Origin: Calothrix sp. NIES-2100
Lineage (GTDB): Bacteria > Cyanobacteriota > Cyanobacteriia > Cyanobacteriales > Nostocaceae
Assembly: GCF_002368195.1 (NCBI RefSeq)
Contig: NZ_AP018178.1
Location: forward strand, 6,832,645-6,896,644
Length of the DNA: 64,000 nucleotides
Direction: 5' to 3'
The notes under the pieces are model-generated. The model ran no database searches. It was not told where the DNA came from and saw only the letters and a list, made by a program, of their open reading frames with translations. Both the position numbers and the translations under genes were made by a program. Below, one piece after another: positions 36,360 to 45,204 of the stretch. Position 1 is the first letter of the stretch; every line of letters starts with the position of its first letter.

Positions 36360-36724
36360 AACGCGGTGATTTATATGATGCGCGTTTAGATCCAACCGAA
36401 GGTTCTGAACAGGGAGGAGTTCGTCCAGTAATTATTGTTAGTCGTGACGTAATTAATGCTAACAGCCCTGTAGTTTTAGCAGTTCCCTGTACGACTTATC
36501 GAAGCACAAAGCGAGTATTTCCAACTCAGGTATTAATTCAAGCACCCGATGGAGGATTAGATAAAGATTCTATTGCTATGGCGGATCAGGTGAGGGTTTT
36601 GTCGAAATCTCGTTTGTTGCGTCTGCGAGGGACTGTTTCTGATGAAGTCATCACAAAACTTAATCAGGCTTTGTTGATTGCGTTGGATTTACTGGGTCAA
36701 TTAAATGACGAGGATGATGTTTAA
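36356..36724 (+). CDS. MazF/PemK-family endoribonuclease toxin
   Basis: 122 residues. MazF features are MKRGDLYDARLDPTEGSEQGG, VRPVIIVSRDVIN, VLAVPCTTYRS and DSIAMADQVRVLSKSRL (conserved Arg, Thr/Ser and Asp positions). Known role: sequence-specific single-strand mRNA cleavage. Complete and paired with the RHH antitoxin, so probably a working toxin-antitoxin locus. Confidence 0.9.
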   Translation: MKRGDLYDARLDPTEGSEQGGVRPVIIVSRDVINANSPVVLAVPCTTYRSTKRVFPTQVLIQAPDGGLDKDSIAMADQVRVLSKSRLLRLRGTVSDEVITKLNQALLIALDLLGQLNDEDDV

Positions 36725-36796
36725 CAGTCCTGATAATTTGAGCGCTCGCACTAAAATTGAATAGTAATTGAGTGTGTAGCTGCAAACACAAAAATC

Positions 36797-37087
36797 ATGA
36801 CTCGTCGTCATCTTTTGCAAGAAGGGCAATCTTACACATTTCGCTCCTATTTTGAAATGCCTTATGAAGCTGACGAAATTTTAGCGGAATTGGGTTATGG
36901 TTTGTTAAAAACGCGAATGGAGTTACCACGCAGCGATCGCAATTTAGAGCGGTTGCCAGAATTACGACAGCGAATTGATGAATTTTTACTACAAGTGAGT
37001 TTGAGCAGCGAGACAGCAAGACGGGAAACACTTGTCGCACCTACATTGCTGGAAGTTGCTCGTTATTTACTTTTATGTCCATTTTGA
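36797..37087 (+). CDS. Short conserved protein, possibly N-terminal fragment
   Basis: 96 residues. It reads SYTFRSYFEMPYEADEILAE and LGYGLLKTRMELPRSD, then SLSSETARRETLVAPTLLEVARYLL. I have a memory of longer cyanobacterial proteins that share these blocks and continue for about 100 residues after EVARY. Here the frame stops right after that block, so this may be a truncated gene. No catalytic motif is visible. Follows the toxin-antitoxin pair. Confidence 0.55.
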   Translation: MTRRHLLQEGQSYTFRSYFEMPYEADEILAELGYGLLKTRMELPRSDRNLERLPELRQRIDEFLLQVSLSSETARRETLVAPTLLEVARYLLLCPF

Positions 37088-37223
37088 GTGCCGACTATGC
37101 TGGCTATAAAGTTTCTGTTGAATAGTCAATTCATAGTCAAAGTCAGGAATTTACAGCTAAAAGCCGCTAGTCCTACAACTTCGACTATCGGCTGAAACCC
37201 TTACGCTGATTATTTTTTAAAAG

Positions 37224-37297
37224 TGGCTCAGGTCGGATTTGAACCAACGACCCCAGGCTTATGAGTCCCGTGCTCTAACCAACTGAGCTACTGAGCC
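37224..37297 (-). tRNA. tRNA-Met (CAT), elongator type
   Basis: The minus strand folds as a cloverleaf. The acceptor stem GGCTCAG/CTGAGCC is perfect, the D arm is GCTC/GAGC, the anticodon loop is CTCATAA with anticodon CAT, and the T arm is GTTGG-TTCAAAT-CCGAC. The overall pattern follows E. coli elongator tRNA-Met, without the initiator features. CCA is not encoded. The last anticodon-stem pair is A31-G39, a mismatch. Confidence 0.93.
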
Positions 37298-37635
37298 TTG
37301 TTTTTTCACATTTCTAAATATAGCAGAAAAACTCAATCATTGCTAGTCTAGCTGGCAACTAATTTTTAGGACTTAGGCAAGTGGCACAATCAAGCTTAGG
37401 GTTGTCAATAGTCCAGAGTCAATAGTATTGACTGGGGACGCGGAAGGGGGGATGAAGAAGGCAGAGGGGCAAGGGAGCAGCACTTCTGATGCGTCCGCTA
37501 CGCGTAGCTTGCTTCCCGTAGGGTACGACTACGCTCAGTGATCTGGGGGCAGAGGAACCTATATTGCCTTCTTGCCTTCTTGCCTTCTTGATAAATGACC
37601 AATGACCATTGACCATTGACCATTGACCAGAGAAA
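37298..37635. repeat. Gene-free stretch of dispersed and heptamer repeats
   Basis: 338 bases between tRNA-Met and the M23 peptidase gene. It holds a GCGTAGCTTGCTTCCCGTAG repeat (about 37500-37530), CTTGCCTTCTTG units (37568-37590) and GACCATT/GACCAAT heptamers (37595-37628). No gene or clear terminator. Confidence 0.6.
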
Positions 37636-39963
37636 CTAGATACGATTTGCCAGCAAGGTAATTGGGTTAACAGCACCCTTACCTGAGGGATGGATTTCAA
37701 AATGGCTGTGTGGACCAGTACTGAAACCAGTGCTACCCATAAGGGCAATTGTGTCTCCTTGATGGACTTGCTGACCAGGCTGCACTAGAATCTTGCTGTT
37801 ATGACCATAGCGAGTCATACTGCCATCAGGATGGCGGATATCTACAAGATTGCCGTAGCCACCGTTGTTCCAGCCTGCTTTTTCGATCACACCGTCAGCT
37901 GAGGCGTAAACCGGCGTACCGGTGGAGTTAGCAACGTCAATTCCCTTGTGCATTCTTCCCCAGCGCCAACCATAGCCAGATGTCAGGACACCCTTGGCAG
38001 GCCAAATGTAAGCTACGGATGACGAAGATGGTGGGGGTATAGCTTCGTCAATTGGTTTGGGTAGATATTGATCCACTGCTGACAAAGCCGGTAAACCACT
38101 AGGAGAAACTGTAGTTCCCTGCATTTTGCCTAAGGAGTCAGAAGCATTGACACCTCTGGGAGGGGTGGCAATTCTTACAGCAGGTGTCTTGCGGCCAGGG
38201 GCTTGGTTGGAGAAGAACTCTGGATTGACTGGCTCGTTAGTAGGTTGAGTTGCACGGTATACAGGCTTGATTGGTTGGACTGTATAGTTAGTCGTGCCAA
38301 TGGGTGCAGGTACAGGAATTTGCACCGAATTCCGTGGCGTAGTCGGGCTAGTTACCGCAAAATTACTCGGATTAAGAACGGGGACTGCCACCGCAGGATT
38401 ATTATTTTCGTTGACTGCTGGTGTTACCACACCCGCTTGTTGGGCACGGTATTTTTCCCGCAATCGCTGAATTTCTGCTTGTAAGCTTTGGAGGCGCTCG
38501 TTACTTTTAGTGCTGGCTAGCTTCTGCGGTTTTTGATTGGACTGCATTTCCGTAAAAACCGTTGGCACCGGACTATCACCACCCATCCCATAAGAGTTAG
38601 CTGGGCTGGGGTTTGTTTTTGAGACTGCGGTGTTGGTCGGAATCTGGCTGTTCGCAGTTACTGCTGTTGGTACAGTGACACTGCTATTGTTGGCAACGAC
38701 TGGTAACTGTGGTGTAGCAGGTACAGTAGGGTTGACAACAGCAGTGTTCACAGGGGATGGTGCTACTTTGGCAGTAACATTAGGCTGCTCTACAGTCGGG
38801 TTAATCGCTAACGTGGATTGGCTAGCATTGCTGCTCTCCACTCCAGCAGATGGGATAACCAATTTTTGACTGATTTGCAGTTGATTTGGATTGTTAAGAT
38901 GATTTGCCTTAGCTAACTCAGAAACTGAAGTACCGTAATTGCTAGCGATCGCCGCTAGGGTATCTCCTGGCTTTACTTCGTAGCCCACACCAGCTGATGG
39001 CGCAGCAGCTTTGATTGGGGCTGGTACAGGTGTGACTACGGGCGCAGTAGTAGCTGTCGTAGCTGTATTAGCCGTAGTAGCTGGATTAGCTTTTGCCTGT
39101 TTTAGCTTAGATATCAGGCTAGCTTTGTTAGCATCAGTATTGGTTGGTGTTTGCTCTGTTGTAATCCTGCTTGTGTTGATTTGTGGCGCTTTTTCAACTA
39201 CAGATGTGGTTTGAGCCAAACCAGTGTTAACTTGTGATGAATTTTGGGTCTCCTCAGACCGCAACTCCGCCAGACTTTGTTTTAAACGGTTCGATTTTTC
39301 TTGTAAGCGATTTAGAGCAAATTCTTGCTGCGCCTTCAATTGAGCAGTAACTTCACTTTCGGCAGCTTGATTTTCTGTTGCTGGTACTGTCACGGATGTA
39401 GTTGGTGAGTTAACTACACTATTAGCAATAGAAAGTTTCTGTACTTGTTTTAGTTTGTTGCCTGCTTGTAAGCGCTTTACTAATTCGGCCTGCTGATAGT
39501 AAGAACTTTTATAGGTTGTTGTGGCTTTGGCAGCTGATTGTGATGCTGGAACTGGCACAGACATTCCATTCGCTGCTAATTGCAATTTAGCTTCAAGCCC
39601 AGGCACTTGTGAAATTGCTGTTGGTTCCACGATGACGGGATTTTCCGGCACGCTCACGAATGAGACGGTTTGGGTATCCAGCTTTGCGGGAGCAAATTTC
39701 ATCTCAGTGTCAGGAACAGCAGGAACTGTTGAGGCTGCCTTTTGGCTGCCTACAGGAGCCGCTGCTTGGGCTTGATCGCTTTGTCGAGTCACCAAAAGAC
39801 TGGTTGCTCCCATTGAGATTGCCAAGCCAATCATGGCGGCTTGTGTGCGTGCCCGGTGGTTCACTCCAGAATTATTCATATTTGACTGTTCTACCGGGGC
39901 ACCTTCACTGCTCTTGGAATTTTTCAGCACAGCCTTTACTCTCTTTTTCAATGCTCTTTTCAA
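37636..39963 (-). CDS. LysM and M23 (LytM) peptidoglycan peptidase
   Basis: 775 residues. The TTG start at 39963 is set by a perfect AGGAGG 7 bases ahead. A membrane/signal segment at ~42-60 (AAMIGLAISMGATSLLV) is followed by a long Ala/Thr/Pro/Val-rich region. One LysM domain (~330-375: YEVKPGDTLAAIASNYGTS, then ELAKANHLNNPNQL) precedes a C-terminal M23 domain with MHKGIDVANSTGTPVYA (HxxxD), GNLVDIRHPDGSMTRYGHNS and the GPHSHFEI metal site. All zinc ligands are present. Acts on septal or lateral peptidoglycan in the periplasm. Two CRP-like sites lie upstream. Confidence 0.92.
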   Translation of the reverse strand: MKRALKKRVKAVLKNSKSSEGAPVEQSNMNNSGVNHRARTQAAMIGLAISMGATSLLVTRQSDQAQAAAPVGSQKAASTVPAVPDTEMKFAPAKLDTQTVSFVSVPENPVIVEPTAISQVPGLEAKLQLAANGMSVPVPASQSAAKATTTYKSSYYQQAELVKRLQAGNKLKQVQKLSIANSVVNSPTTSVTVPATENQAAESEVTAQLKAQQEFALNRLQEKSNRLKQSLAELRSEETQNSSQVNTGLAQTTSVVEKAPQINTSRITTEQTPTNTDANKASLISKLKQAKANPATTANTATTATTAPVVTPVPAPIKAAAPSAGVGYEVKPGDTLAAIASNYGTSVSELAKANHLNNPNQLQISQKLVIPSAGVESSNASQSTLAINPTVEQPNVTAKVAPSPVNTAVVNPTVPATPQLPVVANNSSVTVPTAVTANSQIPTNTAVSKTNPSPANSYGMGGDSPVPTVFTEMQSNQKPQKLASTKSNERLQSLQAEIQRLREKYRAQQAGVVTPAVNENNNPAVAVPVLNPSNFAVTSPTTPRNSVQIPVPAPIGTTNYTVQPIKPVYRATQPTNEPVNPEFFSNQAPGRKTPAVRIATPPRGVNASDSLGKMQGTTVSPSGLPALSAVDQYLPKPIDEAIPPPSSSSVAYIWPAKGVLTSGYGWRWGRMHKGIDVANSTGTPVYASADGVIEKAGWNNGGYGNLVDIRHPDGSMTRYGHNSKILVQPGQQVHQGDTIALMGSTGFSTGPHSHFEIHPSGKGAVNPITLLANRI

Positions 39964-40028
39964 AGACGACCTCCTATGATCACTAGCGCTTAACTGACCT
40001 CAATTGTTTTTTCAGTCTGATACTAGTC

Positions 40029-40067
40029 AATGATTTAGATCACATCTGAAGATTGATCAAGATCACA
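40029..40067 (-). promoter_or_regulatory. Tandem CRP-like operators upstream of the M23 gene
   Basis: Two 16-mers read on the minus strand as TGTGATCTAAATCATT (40029-40044) and TGTGATCTTGATCAAT (40052-40067). Both fit TGTGA-N6-TCA, the cyanobacterial CRP consensus minus its last two bases, and they are spaced 23 bases apart (about two helical turns). They lie 66-104 bases upstream of the start codon. Confidence 0.45.
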
Positions 40068-40171
40068 CCCACCAGAGATACTTACGCAAGATTAACCTGC
40101 TTCTCTGATTTAGACAAGTTCACACCTGTTAGCAAAACTTAAAATTGCTGTGCTGACTTGTCCGTTCCATT

Positions 40172-40192
40172 CCTCACACCTGAGGATTTTTT
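40172..40192 (+). terminator. Terminator-like hairpin antisense to the M23 leader
   Basis: CCTCA (40172-40176), loop CACC, TGAGG (40181-40185), then ATTTTTT on the plus strand. No plus-strand gene precedes it, so it may end an antisense or small RNA transcribed across the leader of the peptidase gene. A promoter is not evident. Confidence 0.4.
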
Positions 40193-40296
40193 GCTGCTTG
40201 CAGTTGTCTTTGTCGATATTGCTGAATTAGCTGGGACTGGACAAACATATAGACTTTGCCATCTCCACTGTTGCAATGCAGCAATTGATTCGCCAC
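40174..40296 (-). CDS. Possible 40-residue protein upstream of the M23 gene
   Basis: GTG at 40296 to TGA at 40174. It reads MANQLLHCNSGDGKVYMFVQ, then SQLIQQYRQRQLQAAKNPQV. The composition is protein-like and the same frame stays open for about 25 more codons upstream. There is no good ribosome-binding site near the GTG (AAGGAGA is 18 bases ahead), and the TTG closer to it leads into another frame. No family recognised. Confidence 0.28.
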   Translation of the reverse strand: MANQLLHCNSGDGKVYMFVQSQLIQQYRQRQLQAAKNPQV

Positions 40297-40885
40297 GACT
40301 TCTGAAAAAGCAAATCTCCTTGCTGTAGATATCTTCAAGAGATTTCTATCCAATCCGTCTACCCAACACGAGACTTTACGTTGATTATTCCCTAAAAGAC
40401 AACCGTATTATCTCGCAGCTACTTTTGCGCTCCTTTCAATTATTCCTTGAGCCAAAAATGACTAAATGCCCTATAAGACTAGGTTTTACCCATTTTGTTC
40501 CCAAGTTTGGGGATAATTGAAATTCATCAAAAACTATCATTCAATTGGCGAATCGACCGGAATTTTAGATACAAATTTCTTATATAAGCTCACCTAAGTT
40601 TGTCAGTAATTTTTACCTTGCTTAGGAAAAGCTTACAGACTCCAGTATAACCATTCACATAATTTTGGCTGTAACAATCGATATATTTGCCCAAGTAATT
40701 AATTTCGGCAATTGAATCCCTGAATGGATAAGTGTTTTTACTTATTTTTCTTTCTCAAAAGTTTACTCGTTTTGCTTGTCATGGGGCATGGGGCATTGGG
40801 TGGGAAGCTTTTTTATATTCTCCCCACACTCCCTCATTCACCTTGCCTTTGTGCTCCAGAGATTCCTCGATTCATGGGGAGGTTT
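40297..40885. other. Gene-free stretch between the M23 leader and trmL
   Basis: About 590 bases, mostly AT-rich, without recognisable elements except GGGGCATGGGGCATTGGG simple repeats near 40785-40802. I looked for a c-di-AMP (ydaO-type) riboswitch, common before cell-wall hydrolase genes, and did not see its conserved core. Confidence 0.5.
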
Positions 40886-41347
40886 TTATTGTAAATAACC
40901 CAATTGGCGGCGGGCTTCAAATAAGCTGACTGCTACACTCACAGAAAGATTCAAGCTGCGAACATGAGGTTCAGTCATGGGAATGTAGAGAGTGGCATCA
41001 CAAGCAGAGATAACTGTTGCCGGTAAGCCTGCGGTTTCACTCCCAAACAGCAGCCAGTCATCTGCTTGAAACTGAAATTGAGCATAATTAAAATTGCCCC
41101 GAACAGTAAAACCCAAGCATCTACCTCCACGTTGCTGATGCACGTCTTTAAACGCTTCTAGCGATTCATGATAGTTTAGCTTCACGTAAGGCCAGTAATC
41201 TAAACCAGCTCTTTTGAGGTAGCGATCGCTAATTTCAAACCCTAAAGGCCCTACCAAATGTAATTCTGTACCTGTAGCAGCACAAGTACGGGCAATATTG
41301 CCTGTATTCGGGGGAATGAGGGGATTTACTAAAACTACCTGGGGCAT
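40886..41347 (-). CDS. trmL: tRNA (cytidine(34)-2'-O)-methyltransferase TrmL
   Basis: 153 residues, the usual length for this minimal SPOUT enzyme. Motif 1 is NPLIPPNTGNIARTCAA, motif 2 is LLFGSETAGLP, motif 3 is IPMTEPHVRSLNLSVSVAVSLFE, together forming the trefoil knot SAM site. Known role: methylates the wobble base of tRNA-Leu. Downstream of gshA on the same strand, separated by a terminator. Confidence 0.93.
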   Translation of the reverse strand: MPQVVLVNPLIPPNTGNIARTCAATGTELHLVGPLGFEISDRYLKRAGLDYWPYVKLNYHESLEAFKDVHQQRGGRCLGFTVRGNFNYAQFQFQADDWLLFGSETAGLPATVISACDATLYIPMTEPHVRSLNLSVSVAVSLFEARRQLGYLQ

Positions 41348-41485
41348 TTTTCAGTGGTTAGAATGTATTTTAAACAACAATGTATCACCTCGACACATTT
41401 TACCAATGGATATCAACTATCTATAGGTTTTGTTAATAATTATCAAGCTCTACCAAATGATTAGATTTTTAAAACAAAGAAAATT

Positions 41486-41511
41486 AACTCTCAAAATATT
41501 TTTTGAGAGTT
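41486..41511 (-). terminator. Terminator between gshA and trmL
   Basis: AACTCTCAAAA (41486-41496) and TTTTGAGAGTT (41501-41511) form an 11-bp stem with a 4-base loop. On the minus strand it is followed by AATTTTCTTTG. It lies 120 bases past the gshA stop. Confidence 0.65.
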
Positions 41512-41630
41512 TTGTTAACTCAGATCGGTGAATAATAATTTTTTGTTATTACAGCTATTAGCGCCTGACTAGGGGGTTTTTCATACCTCCAAAGCAATTT
41601 ACCATTTGCCAGATATTCGCGTATGTAGTG

Positions 41631-42770
41631 CTACACCATTGAGGGGGAACACAATTTATCCTCTAATTCCAGCTCCCGTTCTTGAATGGCAATAATTGCT
41701 TGGGAGATAACGCGCCCTGAATCAACCCCGACTGAATGTAACTGTAACCACTGTTGGGCTTCATTTCCTTCGCGGAGAATTTTGTGTAAGGGAGAAAGGA
41801 AACAACTAAACCCTTGTTGTTTGGCGATCGCCCAAACTTCTTGGTACATTTGTTGAATCCAATCTCTGGCGATGATGGTTCTGCCATCTTGCCAATGCTG
41901 AAGCGGTGCATCCAGACTCGCCACGGCTGCTGCTGCTTCGTTGTTTGCAGTGATGGTGAGCAGTTCTTCAGGAGAAAAGATACTTTGGGTTAAGGGATCA
42001 ATTTCTGGGTTGGCGATGATTTGCAACAACCGGGCTTCTAATAAGGCTGTAATTGCTAGTAGGGAAATTGGATCTGTGACTAAATCACAAATTCGCAATT
42101 CCAGCCGATTTAAGTCATAGGGACGGCGATCGCCATTGGGGCGTACTGATGCCCATAAATGCCGGACATTTTGCATTGTCCCAGCAGCTAGCTGTTGTTC
42201 TACCCATTGAATATGATGGGCGTGGCTCTCAAATAAAGGTACATGGGCTGGTGTGTGGGGAAATAGCCCCCAACGGGTAGAGTGATAGCCAGTGGCTTTA
42301 CCATCCAGGAAAGGAGAGGACGCGCTCAGGGCGAGAAATAAGGGGGCTTCTGTGCGAATTACGCGACAAGCCCGCATTAATAGTTCTGGATCGCTGATAC
42401 CGACGTTAATATGTACGCTAGCTGTGACTACTTTTGTGCCATAGGTTTGCTCGATGTAGTCGTGATAGGGATTTGTGGGATCGGAACGGAAGAAGCGATC
42501 GCTCCTACCCAAAGACAGAGTACTGCCGGGAATTAACGTATAATCACCCAATTGCTTAAGGTAATGGCGTAGTTGTTGCCGAGGACGCACTAATGCACAC
42601 AATAGCCGCTCATAGCTGTGTAAGGGCTTGGTTATGTATTCCACGTTGCGGCTATCTGGCTCACGCACAAATCCGTCTAAAGCCTCAACAATTTTGTCAG
42701 AGAGACCGACAATTTCACCTTGAGGTGTGCCAGTATACATCTCAATTTCAAAGCCTTTTGATAAGCTCAC
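41631..42770 (-). CDS. gshA: Glutamate-cysteine ligase, cyanobacterial type
   Basis: 379 residues, GTG start with GAGGAG 7 bases ahead. It matches the cyanobacterial GshA family: KGFEIEMYTGTPQGEIVGLS, REPDSRNVEYITKPL, LIPGSTLSLG, ASVHINVGISD, GYHSTRWGLFPHTPAHVPLF and NRLELRICDLVTDP. Known role: first step of glutathione synthesis, ATP-dependent joining of Glu and Cys. gshB is not in the window. Confidence 0.95.
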   Translation of the reverse strand: MSLSKGFEIEMYTGTPQGEIVGLSDKIVEALDGFVREPDSRNVEYITKPLHSYERLLCALVRPRQQLRHYLKQLGDYTLIPGSTLSLGRSDRFFRSDPTNPYHDYIEQTYGTKVVTASVHINVGISDPELLMRACRVIRTEAPLFLALSASSPFLDGKATGYHSTRWGLFPHTPAHVPLFESHAHHIQWVEQQLAAGTMQNVRHLWASVRPNGDRRPYDLNRLELRICDLVTDPISLLAITALLEARLLQIIANPEIDPLTQSIFSPEELLTITANNEAAAAVASLDAPLQHWQDGRTIIARDWIQQMYQEVWAIAKQQGFSCFLSPLHKILREGNEAQQWLQLHSVGVDSGRVISQAIIAIQERELELEDKLCSPSMV

Positions 42771-43320
42771 TTTATTCTCCTCGGCTCTCCTAGCCTATAA
42801 ATTGTAGCCAATAACACGATTTTCTGCATTGATGTTGGGGCTAAGTTCTCTTTGGGTATTTTCACCACAAACCAGTCACCATCAGCATTTCATTGGTTAC
42901 TCACCAAATCAAGAATACTAAAGGCATAAACAATTTATGCCCTTAGTATTAGTGATTCATCATTAACCATTTTTAAATGATCCCAAAAGGCGATAGACCT
43001 AATTGGCAGCTTTAGGTAATCAGGAATGCTGCCAAAAAAATCACTTGAGAGCATCGGTATAATCGCCCCAATGAACCAAGAGATGGGATAAAGGTTATTT
43101 ATTCAATAACCTGCATTTTCCGATAGAAAATGGCAGTATTAGTTGCAGTTAATTTTCCTGAGCGATCGCCTACAAGGGGTTAATACCAAATTTTGGATAG
43201 AGGCAAATAATCCCCTATTTTTTATCTTCCCATAAACTTATACCAATTTTCTATAAACTTACACTTAAATATCGTCAATCTCTAACTTGAAAATAGGGAC
43301 TAGGGGCTAGGGGCTAGGGG
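42771..43320. other. Gene-free stretch with three stem-loops
   Basis: 550 bases between two minus-strand genes. AATACTAAAGGCATAAA (42914-42930) pairs with TTTATGCCCTTAGTATT (42934-42950): 17 positions, one mismatch, 3-base loop. Then two adjacent hairpins, GGTTATT/AATAACC (43093-43111) and CATTTTC/GAAAATG (43114-43132). At the end are three copies of GGGGCTA (43296-43325). One of the hairpins may end the helicase-PLD transcript. Confidence 0.55.
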
Positions 43321-45204
43321 CTAGGGAAGATTCTCTGACTTGGCGTTCTTGGCGTTCTTGGCGGTTCGTCTTTTCTTATTGATTTCAGTTTCCCCAGTTT
43401 TTCGCCTTGTTTTTGGAGGTGAAATCTGTTGTGAGATAAATTCATCCGGTGAATCACTCTGGTTGGCTATGTTGAGACGAAGAAACTGCGTCCACACTTC
43501 ATTGCTAAGTAAATTTACAGCAGTACTGGGGTTATTTTTGGCGATCGCGCTGATAATTTGACGATATCCTTGTTGTAATGGCTCAATAAAAGCTGCTTCC
43601 TCTTCAACCTGACTGAGCAATAAAAACGCTGATTTCAAAATTGCTGAATCATCTCCTAAATTATTCGACCTTAAACTATGAATTACCACATTTAGCCATA
43701 TTGGTAGCAGTTCCAGCCAGTTATTGTTGGCTATTTCTGTAAGTGCGATTTCTGCTTTACCCAGCACCCCCCACATACACAAAGATTCTACAGCTAATTG
43801 AGTATCACGATTTTCTAAAGCTTCCTGCCATAATTGTTGAGCATGATTTTGGCAACGATGAGATAAAAATTCATAGGCTTCCTGGACTTGCTGGGGTATT
43901 GTTACTTGATAAACTGACTCGCCTAATGGTATTTGGTAGCCGTTAACAGCAAGCCATTGATAGGAACCACAAAGATAAATTTGCCGATCAACTATTATCT
44001 CTTTAACAGGGTAATTCTCTAAGCAAAAAATCTGTATAGATGGTAAACCTTCAGGTGTTTTGATTGCTTGCAGTTTTTCTTTTATTTCTGATAAAATTAC
44101 TTTATCTGCCTCTATACCATAGCCAATTAACATCCAAACACCGCGTTTGGCTAAGGTTTCTAATAAAGTTATCAATTCGTCGTTTATATTTAAATGATGT
44201 ATCCAAGGACAATAAATAATTATCTGCTGTTTGGCTGCATTGATGATTTCTAAGAAGCTTTGATTAATTTGGCGATCGCGTAATTGAATTACTTGTTTTT
44301 GCTTACTACTTTCTAAAGCCTGTTGACGAAGCTTTTGCAGTTTGGCTTCTGTTTCGCTATTTTGATAATTTTGGGTGGATTCTCGGTCAAAATTTAGGCT
44401 TTCACTGGGTAGTTTACATACAGCATCTAAAGAAATTTTACCTTCAGATAGTAATATTTCCAGCCATTTTGAGTGTGAATCTAAAATCTGCTTTCCGCGT
44501 CGCAGTTGGATGCTCAATTTATCTGCTTTAGCATCAAAAATCAGAAATAGTGAGATTTTTCGCCAAATAGTTTGAGTAGAACCTATCACTCTAAAAGCTG
44601 TGACAATTTTTCCTACTTCTGGTACATGAAGTCCGACATCTGAAGCTTGCAGACTTTTTTGGATTTGCTCTAAGCTAACAGTAGAAATCTTATTATTTTG
44701 CTCATTAAGTTGCAAAACACTTGCCAAACTGGGTAGATTAATAACTACTTCATTTAATGGTTCAGCTTGAAAAGTTAGAGTTTCGCCTAAAGAATCTGTA
44801 ATCGCGTGAATTTGGACAGCGTATGGTGGCTGGGGTACAGCACCTTTATCATAAAATAAGCGTCCTTGTTCGGTAACTGTAATTGGCGATTTCTGTGCGA
44901 GAGTTTGTAATTTCTGTAAATTTTTAATTGTACTTTGCACGAATACTGCATCTAATCCTAGTAGGGATGCTAATTCATTGGCTGTTGGTGGTGGTTCAAA
45001 TTGAATTCCCGCACGAATAATAAATTCTTCCAGTACATTAAATGGACGGGGTTCTGTAATAGTAAGTTCTACAGTTGTTTGCTGCAAACTATAGCGTAAT
45101 TGACGGGCTGCGACAACGGATAAATGAGAATTTTGCGTTTCAATTTCGGCTACTAGATTTTGGAGACTGTCATCAATTGGTTTAGCTGAAGATGCGAGAA
45201 ACAT
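43321..45204 (-). CDS. PLD-like protein, partner of the helicase gene
   Basis: 627 residues from the ATG at 45204 (MFLASSAKPIDDSL), chosen because GGAGG precedes it by 8 bases. It overlaps the helicase stop by 23 bases. The N-terminal ~150 residues look like a winged-helix pair (NVLEEFIIRAGIQF, ANELASLLGLDAVFVQSTIKNLQ). A middle part follows, then a phospholipase-D-like fold (IIIYCPWIHHLN, RGVWMLIGYGIEADK, PVKEIIVDRQIYLCGSYQWL). The usual HxKx4D reads PxKx4D, so the catalytic His is missing and only one motif is seen. Activity is therefore doubtful. The tail is basic (KTRRKTGETEINKKRRTAK). Role is unknown and tied to the helicase by overlap. Confidence 0.75.
   Translation of the reverse strand: MFLASSAKPIDDSLQNLVAEIETQNSHLSVVAARQLRYSLQQTTVELTITEPRPFNVLEEFIIRAGIQFEPPPTANELASLLGLDAVFVQSTIKNLQKLQTLAQKSPITVTEQGRLFYDKGAVPQPPYAVQIHAITDSLGETLTFQAEPLNEVVINLPSLASVLQLNEQNNKISTVSLEQIQKSLQASDVGLHVPEVGKIVTAFRVIGSTQTIWRKISLFLIFDAKADKLSIQLRRGKQILDSHSKWLEILLSEGKISLDAVCKLPSESLNFDRESTQNYQNSETEAKLQKLRQQALESSKQKQVIQLRDRQINQSFLEIINAAKQQIIIYCPWIHHLNINDELITLLETLAKRGVWMLIGYGIEADKVILSEIKEKLQAIKTPEGLPSIQIFCLENYPVKEIIVDRQIYLCGSYQWLAVNGYQIPLGESVYQVTIPQQVQEAYEFLSHRCQNHAQQLWQEALENRDTQLAVESLCMWGVLGKAEIALTEIANNNWLELLPIWLNVVIHSLRSNNLGDDSAILKSAFLLLSQVEEEAAFIEPLQQGYRQIISAIAKNNPSTAVNLLSNEVWTQFLRLNIANQSDSPDEFISQQISPPKTRRKTGETEINKKRRTAKNAKNAKSENLP

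Noticed and set aside
37749..39986. Several plus-strand frames of 60-108 codons opposite the M23 peptidase gene
   Set aside because: They are shadows of the Ala/Thr/Val/Pro-rich coding strand and have no independent start signals.
40172..40185. Yfr1 small RNA (TTCCTCACAC string on the plus strand)
   Set aside because: The motif is locked in the hairpin stem instead of lying unpaired between two hairpins, and it lacks the first bases of the Yfr1 core.
39964..40500. c-di-AMP riboswitch upstream of the LysM-M23 gene
   Set aside because: Commonly found before such genes, but I could not find the conserved core sequences on the minus strand.
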